Part shown: one piece after another, positions 45,460 through 54,360 of the stretch
Numbering within the stretch: position 1 is the first letter of the stretch
Layout of the letters: each line of letters starts with the position of its first letter
Assembly: GCA_947454155.1 (NCBI GenBank)
Contig: CANGIT010000005.1
Location: 1 to 64,000, forward strand
DNA length: 64,000 nucleotides
Direction of reading: 5' to 3'
Source: Chitinophagaceae bacterium
GTDB taxonomy: Bacteria; Bacteroidota; Bacteroidia; Chitinophagales; Chitinophagaceae
Position numbers and translations under genes: made by a program
Notes under the pieces: model-generated
The model's input: only the letters and a program-made list of their open reading frames with translations
What the model was told of the DNA's origin: nothing
The model's database searches: none

Positions 45460-48453
45460 TTAAAATGAAAAGTTGAGACCGATGGTCATTGTTCTTGCAC
45501 TTGGGTAAGGCGTGTGCTCAATACCAAATGAAGGAACTTCACCAATTTGTTTGTTGGTATTTACTTCCGGATCGAAACCTGAGTATTTGGTAATCACAAA
45601 CAGGTTTTGTCCAGTTACATATACCATAGCGCTTTTAGCTACTTTACCGATAGCACCGATATTGTAAGAAAGCGTGGCGTTAGCCAATTTCAGGTAATCA
45701 CCTTTTTCAAGATATCTTGTTGAAGCACTTGTTGGGTTAGCCAAAGTTTCGCCAGAAGAAGCAGCCAGGTCGTATACTGAAGAAGCTACGTTTCTGTCTG
45801 ATTTCAGGTTGGTCAATGACAATACCGCGTTGGCAGTGTTGTTGTAGATGTAGTGACCCATAGCACCATTGAAGTTCAGGCTCAGGCTGAATTTTTTATA
45901 TCCAGCGTTGGCGCTTACACCCAATAAAGTGGTAGGGTTGGGTGAACCGGCAAAGAATTTAGCATCTCCACCTTCGTAGATAGAGATACCGGTTGCTTTG
46001 TCGATACCGAGGAAACGTTTCAGGTAGAACACGTTCATCGCCTGGTTGTTTTTCAACAATTGGCTGTATGCACCTGTAAGACCTTGACCGCTGATTTCAC
46101 CGGTAGGAATTTCCAGACCGAAATCAGTGAGTTTGTTTTTCAGGAAAGATACATTCACACCGAAATCCAAAGTGAAGTCTTTCTTAGTGATGGCATTACC
46201 ATTGAAAGAGAATTCAAGACCATTGTTCACAACGCTACCGTCGATGTTGGTCCAAGTGATGGCAGATCCAACTGGAACGGGATCAGCAGTACCTCTTGGG
46301 TAGATCAGGTTTTTAGTTTTGCGTTGGAAGAAGTCGATGGTAGCATTGATTCTTTTAGCAATGGTGAAATCTGTACCGAAATCGAAAGTAGAAGTAGATT
46401 CCCATTTCAGATTAGGATTCTCAACAGAGTATTTGGTGATTGATCCTTGTCCGATTGTGTAGATAGACTGAGATGCACCAGTTGGGAACTCTTGGTTACC
46501 GGTTACACCATAGCTCGCACGAACTTTGATGTTTTGCAGGTAGTTGAAATCTTTCATGAAAGATTCTTTAGAAAGATTCCAGGCAGCTGCTACTGAAGGG
46601 AAATAACCGTATTTGTTGTTTTTACCGAATTTGGTAGAACCATCCGCACGGAAAGTAGCGGTTAACAGGTATTTGTCGTAGAAGTTGAAAACACCACGAG
46701 CGAAATAAGACTGAAGGTCTCTCAGCGGATCGGCATAAGAACCACCACTTCTGTCGGTTGGTGTAACGAATTGCATGTAGTTGTAGTAAGGCAAATCTCC
46801 GAAGTTGTCGAAGTTTTTAGCACCTTGGTTGCTGCCTCTTCCTTCGAAACGTTGGAACTCGTAACCTACAACCGCGTTCAGGTTGAAGTTTTTGTTGATT
46901 TCTTTATTGTAAGAAAGGGTGTGCGTCAACTGTTGTGTCAGCAATTCTGATTCAGAAATACCGGCCACACCACCTTTGATACCGCTGGCATCATCTCTGG
47001 AAACACCTTGGATGTTGATCCAGTTTTGGATGTAATTTTTACGGATACCGGTGCTGTAGTTGGCAGAATATTGCACTTTGTACTCCAGATCGTTGGTGAT
47101 TCTGTAGTAAGGAGCAAAGCTGAACAAAGCTGTAGTGATTTTAGCATTATCATTATATGCTTCGCTCATTGCCAATGGGTTGATTTGATCACTACCTTTT
47201 ACTACGTTCAAACTTCCGTCTGCTTTGTAGAATGGTTTGGTAGGATTCCATTGCAAAGCCTGACCAATCAAGCTGCCTTTGAAACCGGCGTTGTTGGTGA
47301 TAGGTGCGATGTTTTCAGCAGTTTGAGAAGTGATCACATTGAAATCAAGTCCCAGTCTTTTGTTATCCAAAAATTTGAAGCTGCTGTTCAGCGCAACGTT
47401 GATTTTGCTGAAATCAGTTTTTCTGATGAAACCTTGTTGGTCGAGGTAACCAATCGACAGACGATAACGACCATATTCATTACCACCGCTCATAGAAACG
47501 CCGGTATTGAGGGTTTTACCTGTTCTGCTGATGGCGTCCATGCCATTTACGCTTGAACCATAATCATTGTTAGGTCCCAGGCCAAATTTGGCCAAGCCAG
47601 CTCTGTATTCGTCGCCGGTCAACACCTTGATTTTTTTCAGGATGTTGGCAGTTCCGTAAGAAATGTTGAAATCAAGTTTTGGAGCACCGCTTTGTCCTTT
47701 TTTGGTAGTGATCAACACAACGCCATTAGCACCTCTTGAACCGTAGATAGCTGCGGCAGAAGCGTCTTTCAATACTTCGATAGAAGCGATGTCGTTAGGA
47801 TTGATAAAGTTGAGCGGGTTACCATCTGGCGTATTACCGAGGTCGGGGATACCGGCGCCTGGTCTGGCGTTTCTGTTATCCAGCTGAACACCATCAATAA
47901 CAAACAAAGGTTGGTTACCACCGCGGATAGAAGAAGCACCTCTTACACGGATGGTGGTTCCGGCTCCGGGAGCACCACTATTGTTGATGACTTGAACACC
48001 CGAAACTTTACCCTGGATCAACTGATCAGGTGAAGTTTGTGTTCCTTTGTTGAAGTCTTTTGCGCTAACAGATCCAACCGAACCGGTCAGGTCTTTTTTA
48101 CGCACGGTACCGTAACCTACCACTACGAAAGCAGCCATTTGATCGGCAGCAGACTTCAATGATACGTTTACAGTAGAAACACCTTTGATTGAAACCTCTT
48201 CTTCGGTATAACCGACAGAGCTTACAACCAATTTAGACGCAGTTTCAGGCACAGATACCGAAAAGGTACCGTCGGCTGAAGTTTGCGTTCCCAGCTTTGT
48301 TCCTTTTACAAGGACTGAAGAACCGGATAAAGCTTCCCCTTTTTCGTTGGTTACTTTACCGCTGATGGTTTTTTGCTGGGCTAACAGGGCCACAGGTAAT
48401 GCGACCATGAAGAAGACTGTAAATAGTCTCTTAGCAAGCAGTTTTACATTCAT
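45460..48453 (-). CDS. susC: SusC/RagA TonB-dependent outer-membrane transporter
   Basis: The 997-residue protein starts with a signal peptide (VFFMVALPVALLAQ). A carboxypeptidase-like regulatory domain follows (ISGKVTNEKGEALSGSSVLVKG, about 29-105). The plug (about 115-240) has QGKVSGVQVINNSGAPG, IRGGNQPLFVIDGV and DASAAAIYGSRGANGVVLITTKKG, and a 22-strand-type barrel ends in RTMTIGLNFSF. It imports oligosaccharides with TonB energy together with SusD. The promoter region contains a perfect LacI operator shared with the divergent regulator, so this operon is the likely main target. Confidence 0.97.
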   Translation of the reverse strand: MNVKLLAKRLFTVFFMVALPVALLAQQKTISGKVTNEKGEALSGSSVLVKGTKLGTQTSADGTFSVSVPETASKLVVSSVGYTEEEVSIKGVSTVNVSLKSAADQMAAFVVVGYGTVRKKDLTGSVGSVSAKDFNKGTQTSPDQLIQGKVSGVQVINNSGAPGAGTTIRVRGASSIRGGNQPLFVIDGVQLDNRNARPGAGIPDLGNTPDGNPLNFINPNDIASIEVLKDASAAAIYGSRGANGVVLITTKKGQSGAPKLDFNISYGTANILKKIKVLTGDEYRAGLAKFGLGPNNDYGSSVNGMDAISRTGKTLNTGVSMSGGNEYGRYRLSIGYLDQQGFIRKTDFSKINVALNSSFKFLDNKRLGLDFNVITSQTAENIAPITNNAGFKGSLIGQALQWNPTKPFYKADGSLNVVKGSDQINPLAMSEAYNDNAKITTALFSFAPYYRITNDLEYKVQYSANYSTGIRKNYIQNWINIQGVSRDDASGIKGGVAGISESELLTQQLTHTLSYNKEINKNFNLNAVVGYEFQRFEGRGSNQGAKNFDNFGDLPYYNYMQFVTPTDRSGGSYADPLRDLQSYFARGVFNFYDKYLLTATFRADGSTKFGKNNKYGYFPSVAAAWNLSKESFMKDFNYLQNIKVRASYGVTGNQEFPTGASQSIYTIGQGSITKYSVENPNLKWESTSTFDFGTDFTIAKRINATIDFFQRKTKNLIYPRGTADPVPVGSAITWTNIDGSVVNNGLEFSFNGNAITKKDFTLDFGVNVSFLKNKLTDFGLEIPTGEISGQGLTGAYSQLLKNNQAMNVFYLKRFLGIDKATGISIYEGGDAKFFAGSPNPTTLLGVSANAGYKKFSLSLNFNGAMGHYIYNNTANAVLSLTNLKSDRNVASSVYDLAASSGETLANPTSASTRYLEKGDYLKLANATLSYNIGAIGKVAKSAMVYVTGQNLFVITKYSGFDPEVNTNKQIGEVPSFGIEHTPYPSARTMTIGLNFSF

Positions 48454-48534
48454 AATGCAGATTGTTTAGTAAATGAATACGTGAAAATAGTGGTTTCGAC
48501 CATTATAAAATTATTAACAAATAACGAAGGCGAG

Positions 48535-48548
48535 CGCAAACGTTTGCG
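48535..48548. promoter_or_regulatory. LacI-family operator between susC and lacI
   Basis: CGCAAACGTTTGCG is a perfect 14-bp palindrome, 82 bp before susC and 55 bp before the regulator start. Its inner 12 bp are identical to the site at 32610. A second half-site (TTTGCG) follows at about 48556. The upstream 41 codons of the track ORF run through this operator, which supports the later start for the regulator. Confidence 0.88.
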
Positions 48549-48603
48549 AAATAGTTTGCGGTGGATAAAAAATTACTTTATTTTCGGGGCCAATTTTATT
48601 TAC

Positions 48604-49590
48604 ATGGAGAACGTAACACTGAAAAAAATATCCGAAGTCCTGGGGCTAAGCATTTCCACCATTTCAAGAGCGTTGAAAGATCACCCCGATATCTCCCCCC
48701 AAACCAAAGCGAAGGTAAGAGAATTGGCCAACACCCTCGATTACGAGCCCAATGCCAATGCCATCAACCTCAGAACCCGTAATAATAATGTGTTCGGTTT
48801 GATGATTCCATCTGCCAACAACAGCTTCTACAATTCTTTTCTTTCTTCGCTGGAAGAAGACTGCCGTAAAAATGGCTATTCACTCATCATCATGCAGACT
48901 GCTGATGATCCTGAAGTGGAAAAAAGCATCCTCAAGCTCTACCGTCAAAACAGGGTAGCCGGAATTTTCGCCTGCCTCTCTCCCGGTACAAAAGACCTGG
49001 ATGCCTATAAAAAACTCGACGACATGTCGATTCCGGTTATTTTCTTCGATAAGATTCCTGATACCGACAGTTTTAAAGTAAGCGTGGATGACGAAAAAGC
49101 CACCATCATCGCGGTGAATGAATTGCTGAAAGCCGGCAAGAAAAATATTCTGGGCTTGTTTGGTAATCGGCAGGTGTCGATAACCAAAAACAGATTGAAA
49201 GCTTTCAAGCAGGTGCTGAGCGAAGAAAAAAAGGTTGGCTTCAACATCGAGTTTGTAGTGAATGCCAGTGAGGCCTATGAAACCTGTTATAAATATTATG
49301 CTCAAAACCCGGCTCCGGATGCCATATTTTGTATGAGCGATGAAATCATGACTGGTGCCATGAAGGCCTTGCAACAGATGAAAATAAACTATCCCGATAA
49401 AACCGGTATTATCAGCATCAGCGACGGCTCTCTTCCCAATCTTTATTTTCCCGAAATCACTTATGTGGAAACCAGCGGCCACAAACTGGGCAAAAAAACT
49501 TTTGAATGTATGATCTCAAGAATCAACAATCTGCCTTACCAGAAAAACAATCTGGTAGAGCCATTGCTTTTTAAAGGCGGGTCATTGTAA
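48604..49590 (+). CDS. LacI-family transcriptional regulator
   Basis: The ATG at 48604 gives 328 residues and places the helix-turn-helix at the very start (TLKKISEVLGLSISTISRALKDHPDIS, hinge NANAINLRTRNNNVFGLMIP), as in all LacI proteins. The track start 123 nt upstream would read through the operator. The rest is a sugar-binding periplasmic-protein fold (SLIIMQTADDPEVEKSILKL, VDDEKATIIAVNELL, AIFCMSDEIMTGAM). It is divergent from SusCD and upstream of GH31. It probably represses the alpha-glucoside locus and releases on binding a sugar, with autoregulation through the shared operator. Confidence 0.95.
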   Translation: MENVTLKKISEVLGLSISTISRALKDHPDISPQTKAKVRELANTLDYEPNANAINLRTRNNNVFGLMIPSANNSFYNSFLSSLEEDCRKNGYSLIIMQTADDPEVEKSILKLYRQNRVAGIFACLSPGTKDLDAYKKLDDMSIPVIFFDKIPDTDSFKVSVDDEKATIIAVNELLKAGKKNILGLFGNRQVSITKNRLKAFKQVLSEEKKVGFNIEFVVNASEAYETCYKYYAQNPAPDAIFCMSDEIMTGAMKALQQMKINYPDKTGIISISDGSLPNLYFPEITYVETSGHKLGKKTFECMISRINNLPYQKNNLVEPLLFKGGSL

Positions 49591-49723
49591 AATGAAGATG
49601 GATGATGAGGATGAACTCTAATCACATTTCACTTTGATTGTCATTCCTCCTTATGAAAAGTCTCTATACTTATACATCTGTATACCCTGAGAATTTCCCT
49701 ATCTTTTGCACTCAATTTTTTTC

Positions 49724-52135
49724 ATGAGCAAGTTTATTTTTTCAATCAGTATTTTTTTTGCGTTGACCGATTTTAGTTTTGCACAATTCCGTGTTGACCA
49801 TAACACGTTGAAATGGCAAAACAACCAAGGTGAATTCAGCTTTGCTTTATACCGTAACGACATCCTCAAAATCACTTTTGTTCCGGATAGTTACAAAAAG
49901 AATGAACAGATCAGCGATGCAGTGATCTTGTCTCCGATGAAAGCAGCCCCGGTAATCAAAAGCAGTAATCAGGCCTTGCTGGGTGATTTTTTTATCACGA
50001 CAGAAGGAGATAACATTTATTTCGACAAGGAAAGAAAATGTATCCTAACAGGCACGTTTAAAGGCCAGGAATATCATGGTTTTAAGTTTGCACTTGATGA
50101 GGATGAAAAAATATACGGCACCGGCGAAAGGGCCGTTCCCCTGAACAGAAGAGGCTATGCATTGCCGCTTTACAATGAACCGCATGGCTGGTATGGTGTA
50201 GGACAAACGATCATGAACTACCACATCCCGCTGGTGACTTCTTCCAAACTTTATACGTTGTTTTTCGACAACCCCGGAAAAGGTTATTTTGATATCGGTA
50301 AAAAAGAGCCCAACACGCTTGAATACGGAGTTTGTTCGGGTGAATTGAACTTTTACCTGATCCTCGGAAACAGCTACCCGCATCTCCTGCAATCTTATCA
50401 AGCACTTACCGGCACACAGCCGCTGCCGCCAAGATGGAGCATGGGTAATTTCATGAGTCGCTTTGGCTACACCGATGAAGTACAGGTGAAAAACATCTAT
50501 GCAAAGATGAAAGCCGACTCTATTCCCGTTGATGCCGTCATCTTCGACTTGTTCTGGTTTGGCGACAGCATCAAAGGCGGATTGGGCAATCTCGACTGGG
50601 TCAATAAAAAAGCATGGCCCAATCCTCAACGCATGATCGCCGATTTTAATAAAGATGGCGTAAAAACAATCCTGATTACCGAACCCTTCATTCTCGAAAA
50701 AACAAAATACTACGATTCACTTAAAACCAGTCTGGCTGTAGACAGTGCGGGGAAAAATTTCCGCCTGACAGATTTTTACTTCGGCTATGGTGGGCTGTTA
50801 GACATCTTCAGGAATGAAGCGAAGGACAAGTTCTGGAAACTTTACAAGAAGCAAATGGATATCGGAGTGGAAGGCTGGTGGGGCGATTTGGGTGAACCCG
50901 AAAAACATCCGGCCGGCATACATCACAACCTGAAAGACTTTGGCTTTAAAAGATTGTTCGCAGCCGATGAAGTGCATAACATATATGGTCACTACTGGAC
51001 TAAAATGTTGTACACCCACTACGAAAAAGAATTTCCGAATAAAAGACTGTTCAGTTTAAACCGCAGTGGCTATGCCGGTTCGCAACGATACAACATTTTT
51101 CCCTGGAGCGGCGATGTGGCGCGTAGCTGGTCGGGCTATCAGGCGCAGCTGCCAATCATGCTGGGCATGAGCATGAGCGGTATTCCATACATACATTCCG
51201 ATGCCGGAGGATTCACCGGTGGCGACAAAGACCAGGAGCTCTATGTGAGATGGATGCAATTCTCCTCTTATTCTCCTGTATTGAGGCCGCATGCTTTCGC
51301 ACTCTATGGCATCGATCCGGGCTCTACCAGCTTTCCCAGCGAAGCGGCGCTGATGGACGATCCTTTCAAGTCGGCCGCCAAAACGGCTATTGTTAACCGT
51401 TATCACCGGCTCCCCTATCACTATTCACTCTGTTATGAGCAAACGAAGCATGCTGAGCCTTTGGTAAGTCCCTTGTATTATTATTTCAGCAGCGACACCA
51501 CCGCCACGGCCACGGAAGATGAATTCATGTATGGTAAAAATCTGCTCATTGCACCCGTACTCGAAAAAGGGATAACAGACAGGAAAATATATCTTCCCAA
51601 AGGAAACTGGTACGCATGGAACAACAACAATGCCATGAGAGGCGGGCAATACAGCCAGGTAAACGCGGCACTCGATAAGATTCCTGTTTTTGTAAAAGCC
51701 GGCAGTTTCATTCCCTTGTTACCCGAAAATCTGAAAATACAAAACACATCAACCTACAGTACTGCAAACATAGACTGGCATTACTACATGAACAGCGACA
51801 GCTCTGCCTTCACCCTTTTTGATGATGACGGTGAAAGCAGAAAATCCATTGAGCAACATCAATATGAGTTGATTACCGCAACTGCAGCCAAAACAGGTCC
51901 AAACACCCATATCAGTTTCAGCAGCAACAAGGGAAATTTCATGGGACGTCCGAAACAAAGAAATTTCAGACTGATCGTACACGGGCTGCAAGAGGAAGTC
52001 TATTTTCCAACATTCATCATCAACAAAAAAATCAGGGCAGTGTCAAAAAATGAGCTAGGAGATTTTGTCATTCCCTTTACTTTCACCGGACAAAATGTGG
52101 ACATCATCATCAAACAATCACTCATCAAACAATAG
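49724..52135 (+). CDS. Exported GH31 alpha-glucosidase
   Basis: Starting at MSKFIFSISIFFALTDFSFAQ gives 803 residues with a signal peptide; the track start six codons earlier is less good. The N-terminal galactose-mutarotase-like part (to about 230) is followed by the GH31 barrel. This has GVEGWWGDLGEPEKHP with the Asp nucleophile (near 385), FPWSGDVARSWSGYQAQL with the acid/base Asp (near 463) and GFTGGDKDQELYVRWMQ. C-terminal beta domains include YLPKGNWYAWNNN and FTLFDDDGES. It should release glucose from non-reducing ends of alpha-glucans in the periplasm or at the surface. The gene follows lacI by 133 bp. Confidence 0.95.
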   Translation: MSKFIFSISIFFALTDFSFAQFRVDHNTLKWQNNQGEFSFALYRNDILKITFVPDSYKKNEQISDAVILSPMKAAPVIKSSNQALLGDFFITTEGDNIYFDKERKCILTGTFKGQEYHGFKFALDEDEKIYGTGERAVPLNRRGYALPLYNEPHGWYGVGQTIMNYHIPLVTSSKLYTLFFDNPGKGYFDIGKKEPNTLEYGVCSGELNFYLILGNSYPHLLQSYQALTGTQPLPPRWSMGNFMSRFGYTDEVQVKNIYAKMKADSIPVDAVIFDLFWFGDSIKGGLGNLDWVNKKAWPNPQRMIADFNKDGVKTILITEPFILEKTKYYDSLKTSLAVDSAGKNFRLTDFYFGYGGLLDIFRNEAKDKFWKLYKKQMDIGVEGWWGDLGEPEKHPAGIHHNLKDFGFKRLFAADEVHNIYGHYWTKMLYTHYEKEFPNKRLFSLNRSGYAGSQRYNIFPWSGDVARSWSGYQAQLPIMLGMSMSGIPYIHSDAGGFTGGDKDQELYVRWMQFSSYSPVLRPHAFALYGIDPGSTSFPSEAALMDDPFKSAAKTAIVNRYHRLPYHYSLCYEQTKHAEPLVSPLYYYFSSDTTATATEDEFMYGKNLLIAPVLEKGITDRKIYLPKGNWYAWNNNNAMRGGQYSQVNAALDKIPVFVKAGSFIPLLPENLKIQNTSTYSTANIDWHYYMNSDSSAFTLFDDDGESRKSIEQHQYELITATAAKTGPNTHISFSSNKGNFMGRPKQRNFRLIVHGLQEEVYFPTFIINKKIRAVSKNELGDFVIPFTFTGQNVDIIIKQSLIKQ

Positions 52136-52151
52136 TAACTACTGAATAAAA

Positions 52152-53003
52152 ATGGATCCCCATCAATACAACTTACAGGCAAAGTTTCAACAAGACGGAT
52201 ACCTGATTATGGAAAACTTCAACAGCGATGAGGAATGCGATAGGCTGATGCAAAGGGCTGAAGAACTTTCAAGGGCCTTCAATTATGAAGGCCATCCCTC
52301 AGTATTTCAAACGACGGAACAAAGCAAAAGCACGGATGATTATTTTTTGAATTCGGGCGACAATATTTCTTTCTTTTTTGAAAAAGACGCATTTGATGAA
52401 AATGGAAAGCTGCGATACGACATTTTCAGGTCGTTGAATAAAATCGGTCATGCTTTACACGACCTGGATCCTGTTTTCGGGATATTTTCACGTTCGGACC
52501 AAATGCAAAAACTGGCCGTTGAACTTGGCTTAAAGGAGCACCTGATGATACAAAGCATGTACATCATGAAACATGCGAAAATAGGCGGCGTGGTGGATGT
52601 GCACCAGGATTCAAGTTTTCTTTATACCGAGCCCGAATCCTGCATCGGATTCTGGTTCGCTTTGGAAGATGCCACCATCGAAAATGGTTGCCTTTGGGCT
52701 AAGCCTGGCGGGCATCAGACCAGTCTTCGCTGTCGTTTCAGAAGAAAAGAGGGAGGCGGTACCGAAATGTTAAGCCTTGACGAAGCGCCAATTTCAACAG
52801 AAGATATGCAGCCACTTGAAGTAAAGAAAGGGACCTGCATCGTTTTACATGGCTTGTTGCCACATTACAGTTTGCCCAATACCAGCGGAAAATCAAGACA
52901 GGCTTATGCCATACATACCACACACAAGGATGCTGTATACCCGTCCGACAACTGGCTGAAAAGAGAACGCAGCGAGATCAGACCGATTGTCACAAAAGTG
53001 TGA
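52152..53003 (+). CDS. Phytanoyl-CoA dioxygenase (PhyH) family protein
   Basis: The 283-residue protein has the iron-binding 2-oxoglutarate oxygenase pattern: VVDVHQDSSFLYTEP (HxD, near 158) and HGLLPHYSLPNTSGKSRQAYAIHTT (distal His and the Arg that holds 2-oxoglutarate, near 240-255). FQQDGYLIMENFNSDEECDRL at the start is typical of PhyH proteins. Substrate is unknown; the family is broad. It starts 16 nt after GH31 and has no signal peptide, so it is probably co-transcribed although its link to sugar use is unclear. Confidence 0.88.
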   Translation: MDPHQYNLQAKFQQDGYLIMENFNSDEECDRLMQRAEELSRAFNYEGHPSVFQTTEQSKSTDDYFLNSGDNISFFFEKDAFDENGKLRYDIFRSLNKIGHALHDLDPVFGIFSRSDQMQKLAVELGLKEHLMIQSMYIMKHAKIGGVVDVHQDSSFLYTEPESCIGFWFALEDATIENGCLWAKPGGHQTSLRCRFRRKEGGGTEMLSLDEAPISTEDMQPLEVKKGTCIVLHGLLPHYSLPNTSGKSRQAYAIHTTHKDAVYPSDNWLKRERSEIRPIVTKV

Positions 53004-53023
53004 TCTGGCGATGTAACAAAGAT

Positions 53024-54088
53024 TTATTGAAAAAGACCAAAGAATATGGATGCATTGGATTTCACAGAATAGTCATCGATCACCCGATGACGTGCGCGTT
53101 TACCCATCTCCGTTCTTAGTATGGGGTCAGTGATGAGTCTTTCGATTTTTTCATACCATTCCTGCTCCGTATCGGCCCAAAAGCCCTCAATACCATTTTG
53201 AACCACCAACTTATTGGCGCCTACCGGACTCACCACAGCCGGAATACCCAGGCTCATATATTGAATAGCTTTGAAAGCACATTTGCCCATTTCCACTTCG
53301 GAATTGGCCAGAGGCATGATACCGATATGTATTTTCATGAGGTCCTCAATTTCTGATTCCAGTTTCCATCTCACATATTCATACTTCACTTTTTCCAGAT
53401 GCGGATCGCGATTGGCGATGATGAGATAATCGAAATCATATTTTTGCTGCAAACGATAAACAGCCTCATTGATCATTTTGAGGTTGTAAAGATTGGTGTA
53501 TGTTCCCGTCCAGCCGATGGTTAGTTTTCCCTGATGTTGATCACGGATTTGATTGTGATAATTGTCTGTGTTCACAACCGTGGGGATGACACGCACATCC
53601 TTGCAAAATTGTTGAGCATAGTCGGCAAGATATTCGTTGCCCACACTAACGATATGACTCATCTTGCAGATGAGTGGCACTTTCCAGGTACACTTCAAAC
53701 CGGCTACTCCGGGATTGGCCACAGAGGCAAGTTTGACCCATATGGCATCATCAAAATCGTAGATGATTTTCTTACGGAAAACTTTTGTAATAAGCCACTC
53801 TATGACAGGAGGACCAATGGGCGCCGCCTCACGGTGGATGTAAACGAAATCGTAACGAAACAACGTAAAAAGAAGCAGAAATCTTTTAACGAAACCCATG
53901 AAAATACCCATCACCTTTTGTGGAAGATGACCATTCTGGTGCAAAACCTTCCATGCCGATTCACTTAAAAACGGACGAAAATCAAATGACAGATCGGATC
54001 TATCCTTCAGCTTGATATAATGTTCGAACCTGAACCTTTGACTGGGGGAAATATTTCCAGGAGCAGGAATGAGTAATAATATTTTCAA
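53024..54088 (-). CDS. Glycosyltransferase, GT4-like
   Basis: The 354-residue protein has a GT-B plan: N-terminal domain (KILLLIPAPGNISPSQRFRFEHY, FDFVYIHREAAPIGPP-like stretch, KKIIYDFDDAIWV) and C-terminal nucleotide-sugar domain (LTIGWTGTYTNLYNL, IGIMPLANSEVEMGKCAFKAIQYMSLGIPAVVSPVG). The EMGKCAFKAIQYMSLGIPAV run is the family E-x7-E-like site region, though with changes. It probably adds a sugar to a cell-surface glycan. It converges with the PhyH gene (20 nt apart) and is otherwise alone. Confidence 0.85.
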   Translation of the reverse strand: MKILLLIPAPGNISPSQRFRFEHYIKLKDRSDLSFDFRPFLSESAWKVLHQNGHLPQKVMGIFMGFVKRFLLLFTLFRYDFVYIHREAAPIGPPVIEWLITKVFRKKIIYDFDDAIWVKLASVANPGVAGLKCTWKVPLICKMSHIVSVGNEYLADYAQQFCKDVRVIPTVVNTDNYHNQIRDQHQGKLTIGWTGTYTNLYNLKMINEAVYRLQQKYDFDYLIIANRDPHLEKVKYEYVRWKLESEIEDLMKIHIGIMPLANSEVEMGKCAFKAIQYMSLGIPAVVSPVGANKLVVQNGIEGFWADTEQEWYEKIERLITDPILRTEMGKRARHRVIDDYSVKSNASIFFGLFQ

Positions 54089-54204
54089 AAAAACAGATTT
54101 GTAATGGGCTCAAAAATACTAAACTAATCTGTAATATAAATTCGAAAATGTTCAAAATCTTCTCATGGTCAACTTGCCATATTCGTGTTGATGGGAATCA
54201 CCTC

Positions 54205-54291
54205 AATTACCGCTGATGGTCATCATACAAGAAACGATCGAAAATTATTTTCGACACACAATGCATCAATTTAAAATTGAATTACCGCTGA
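54205..54291. repeat. Pair of 12-bp direct repeats plus a palindrome upstream of the DUF6600 gene
   Basis: AATTACCGCTGA occurs at 54205-54216 and 54280-54291. Between them lies the inverted repeat TCGAAAAT-T-ATTTTCGA (54238-54254). All lie within 160 bp of the DUF6600 start and may be regulator sites. The remainder of the 272-bp gap shows nothing else. Confidence 0.5.
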
Positions 54292-54360
54292 GATTGTTGG
54301 TGCTTTTATAAAATGAACAACGTGTTAGCCGTTCAAATCGAAACTGTAAACCATTTAAAC

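Noticed and set aside
48481-48603. N-terminal extension of the LacI protein
   Set aside because: It reads through the operator and would put 41 residues before the HTH, which lies at the very N-terminus in this family.
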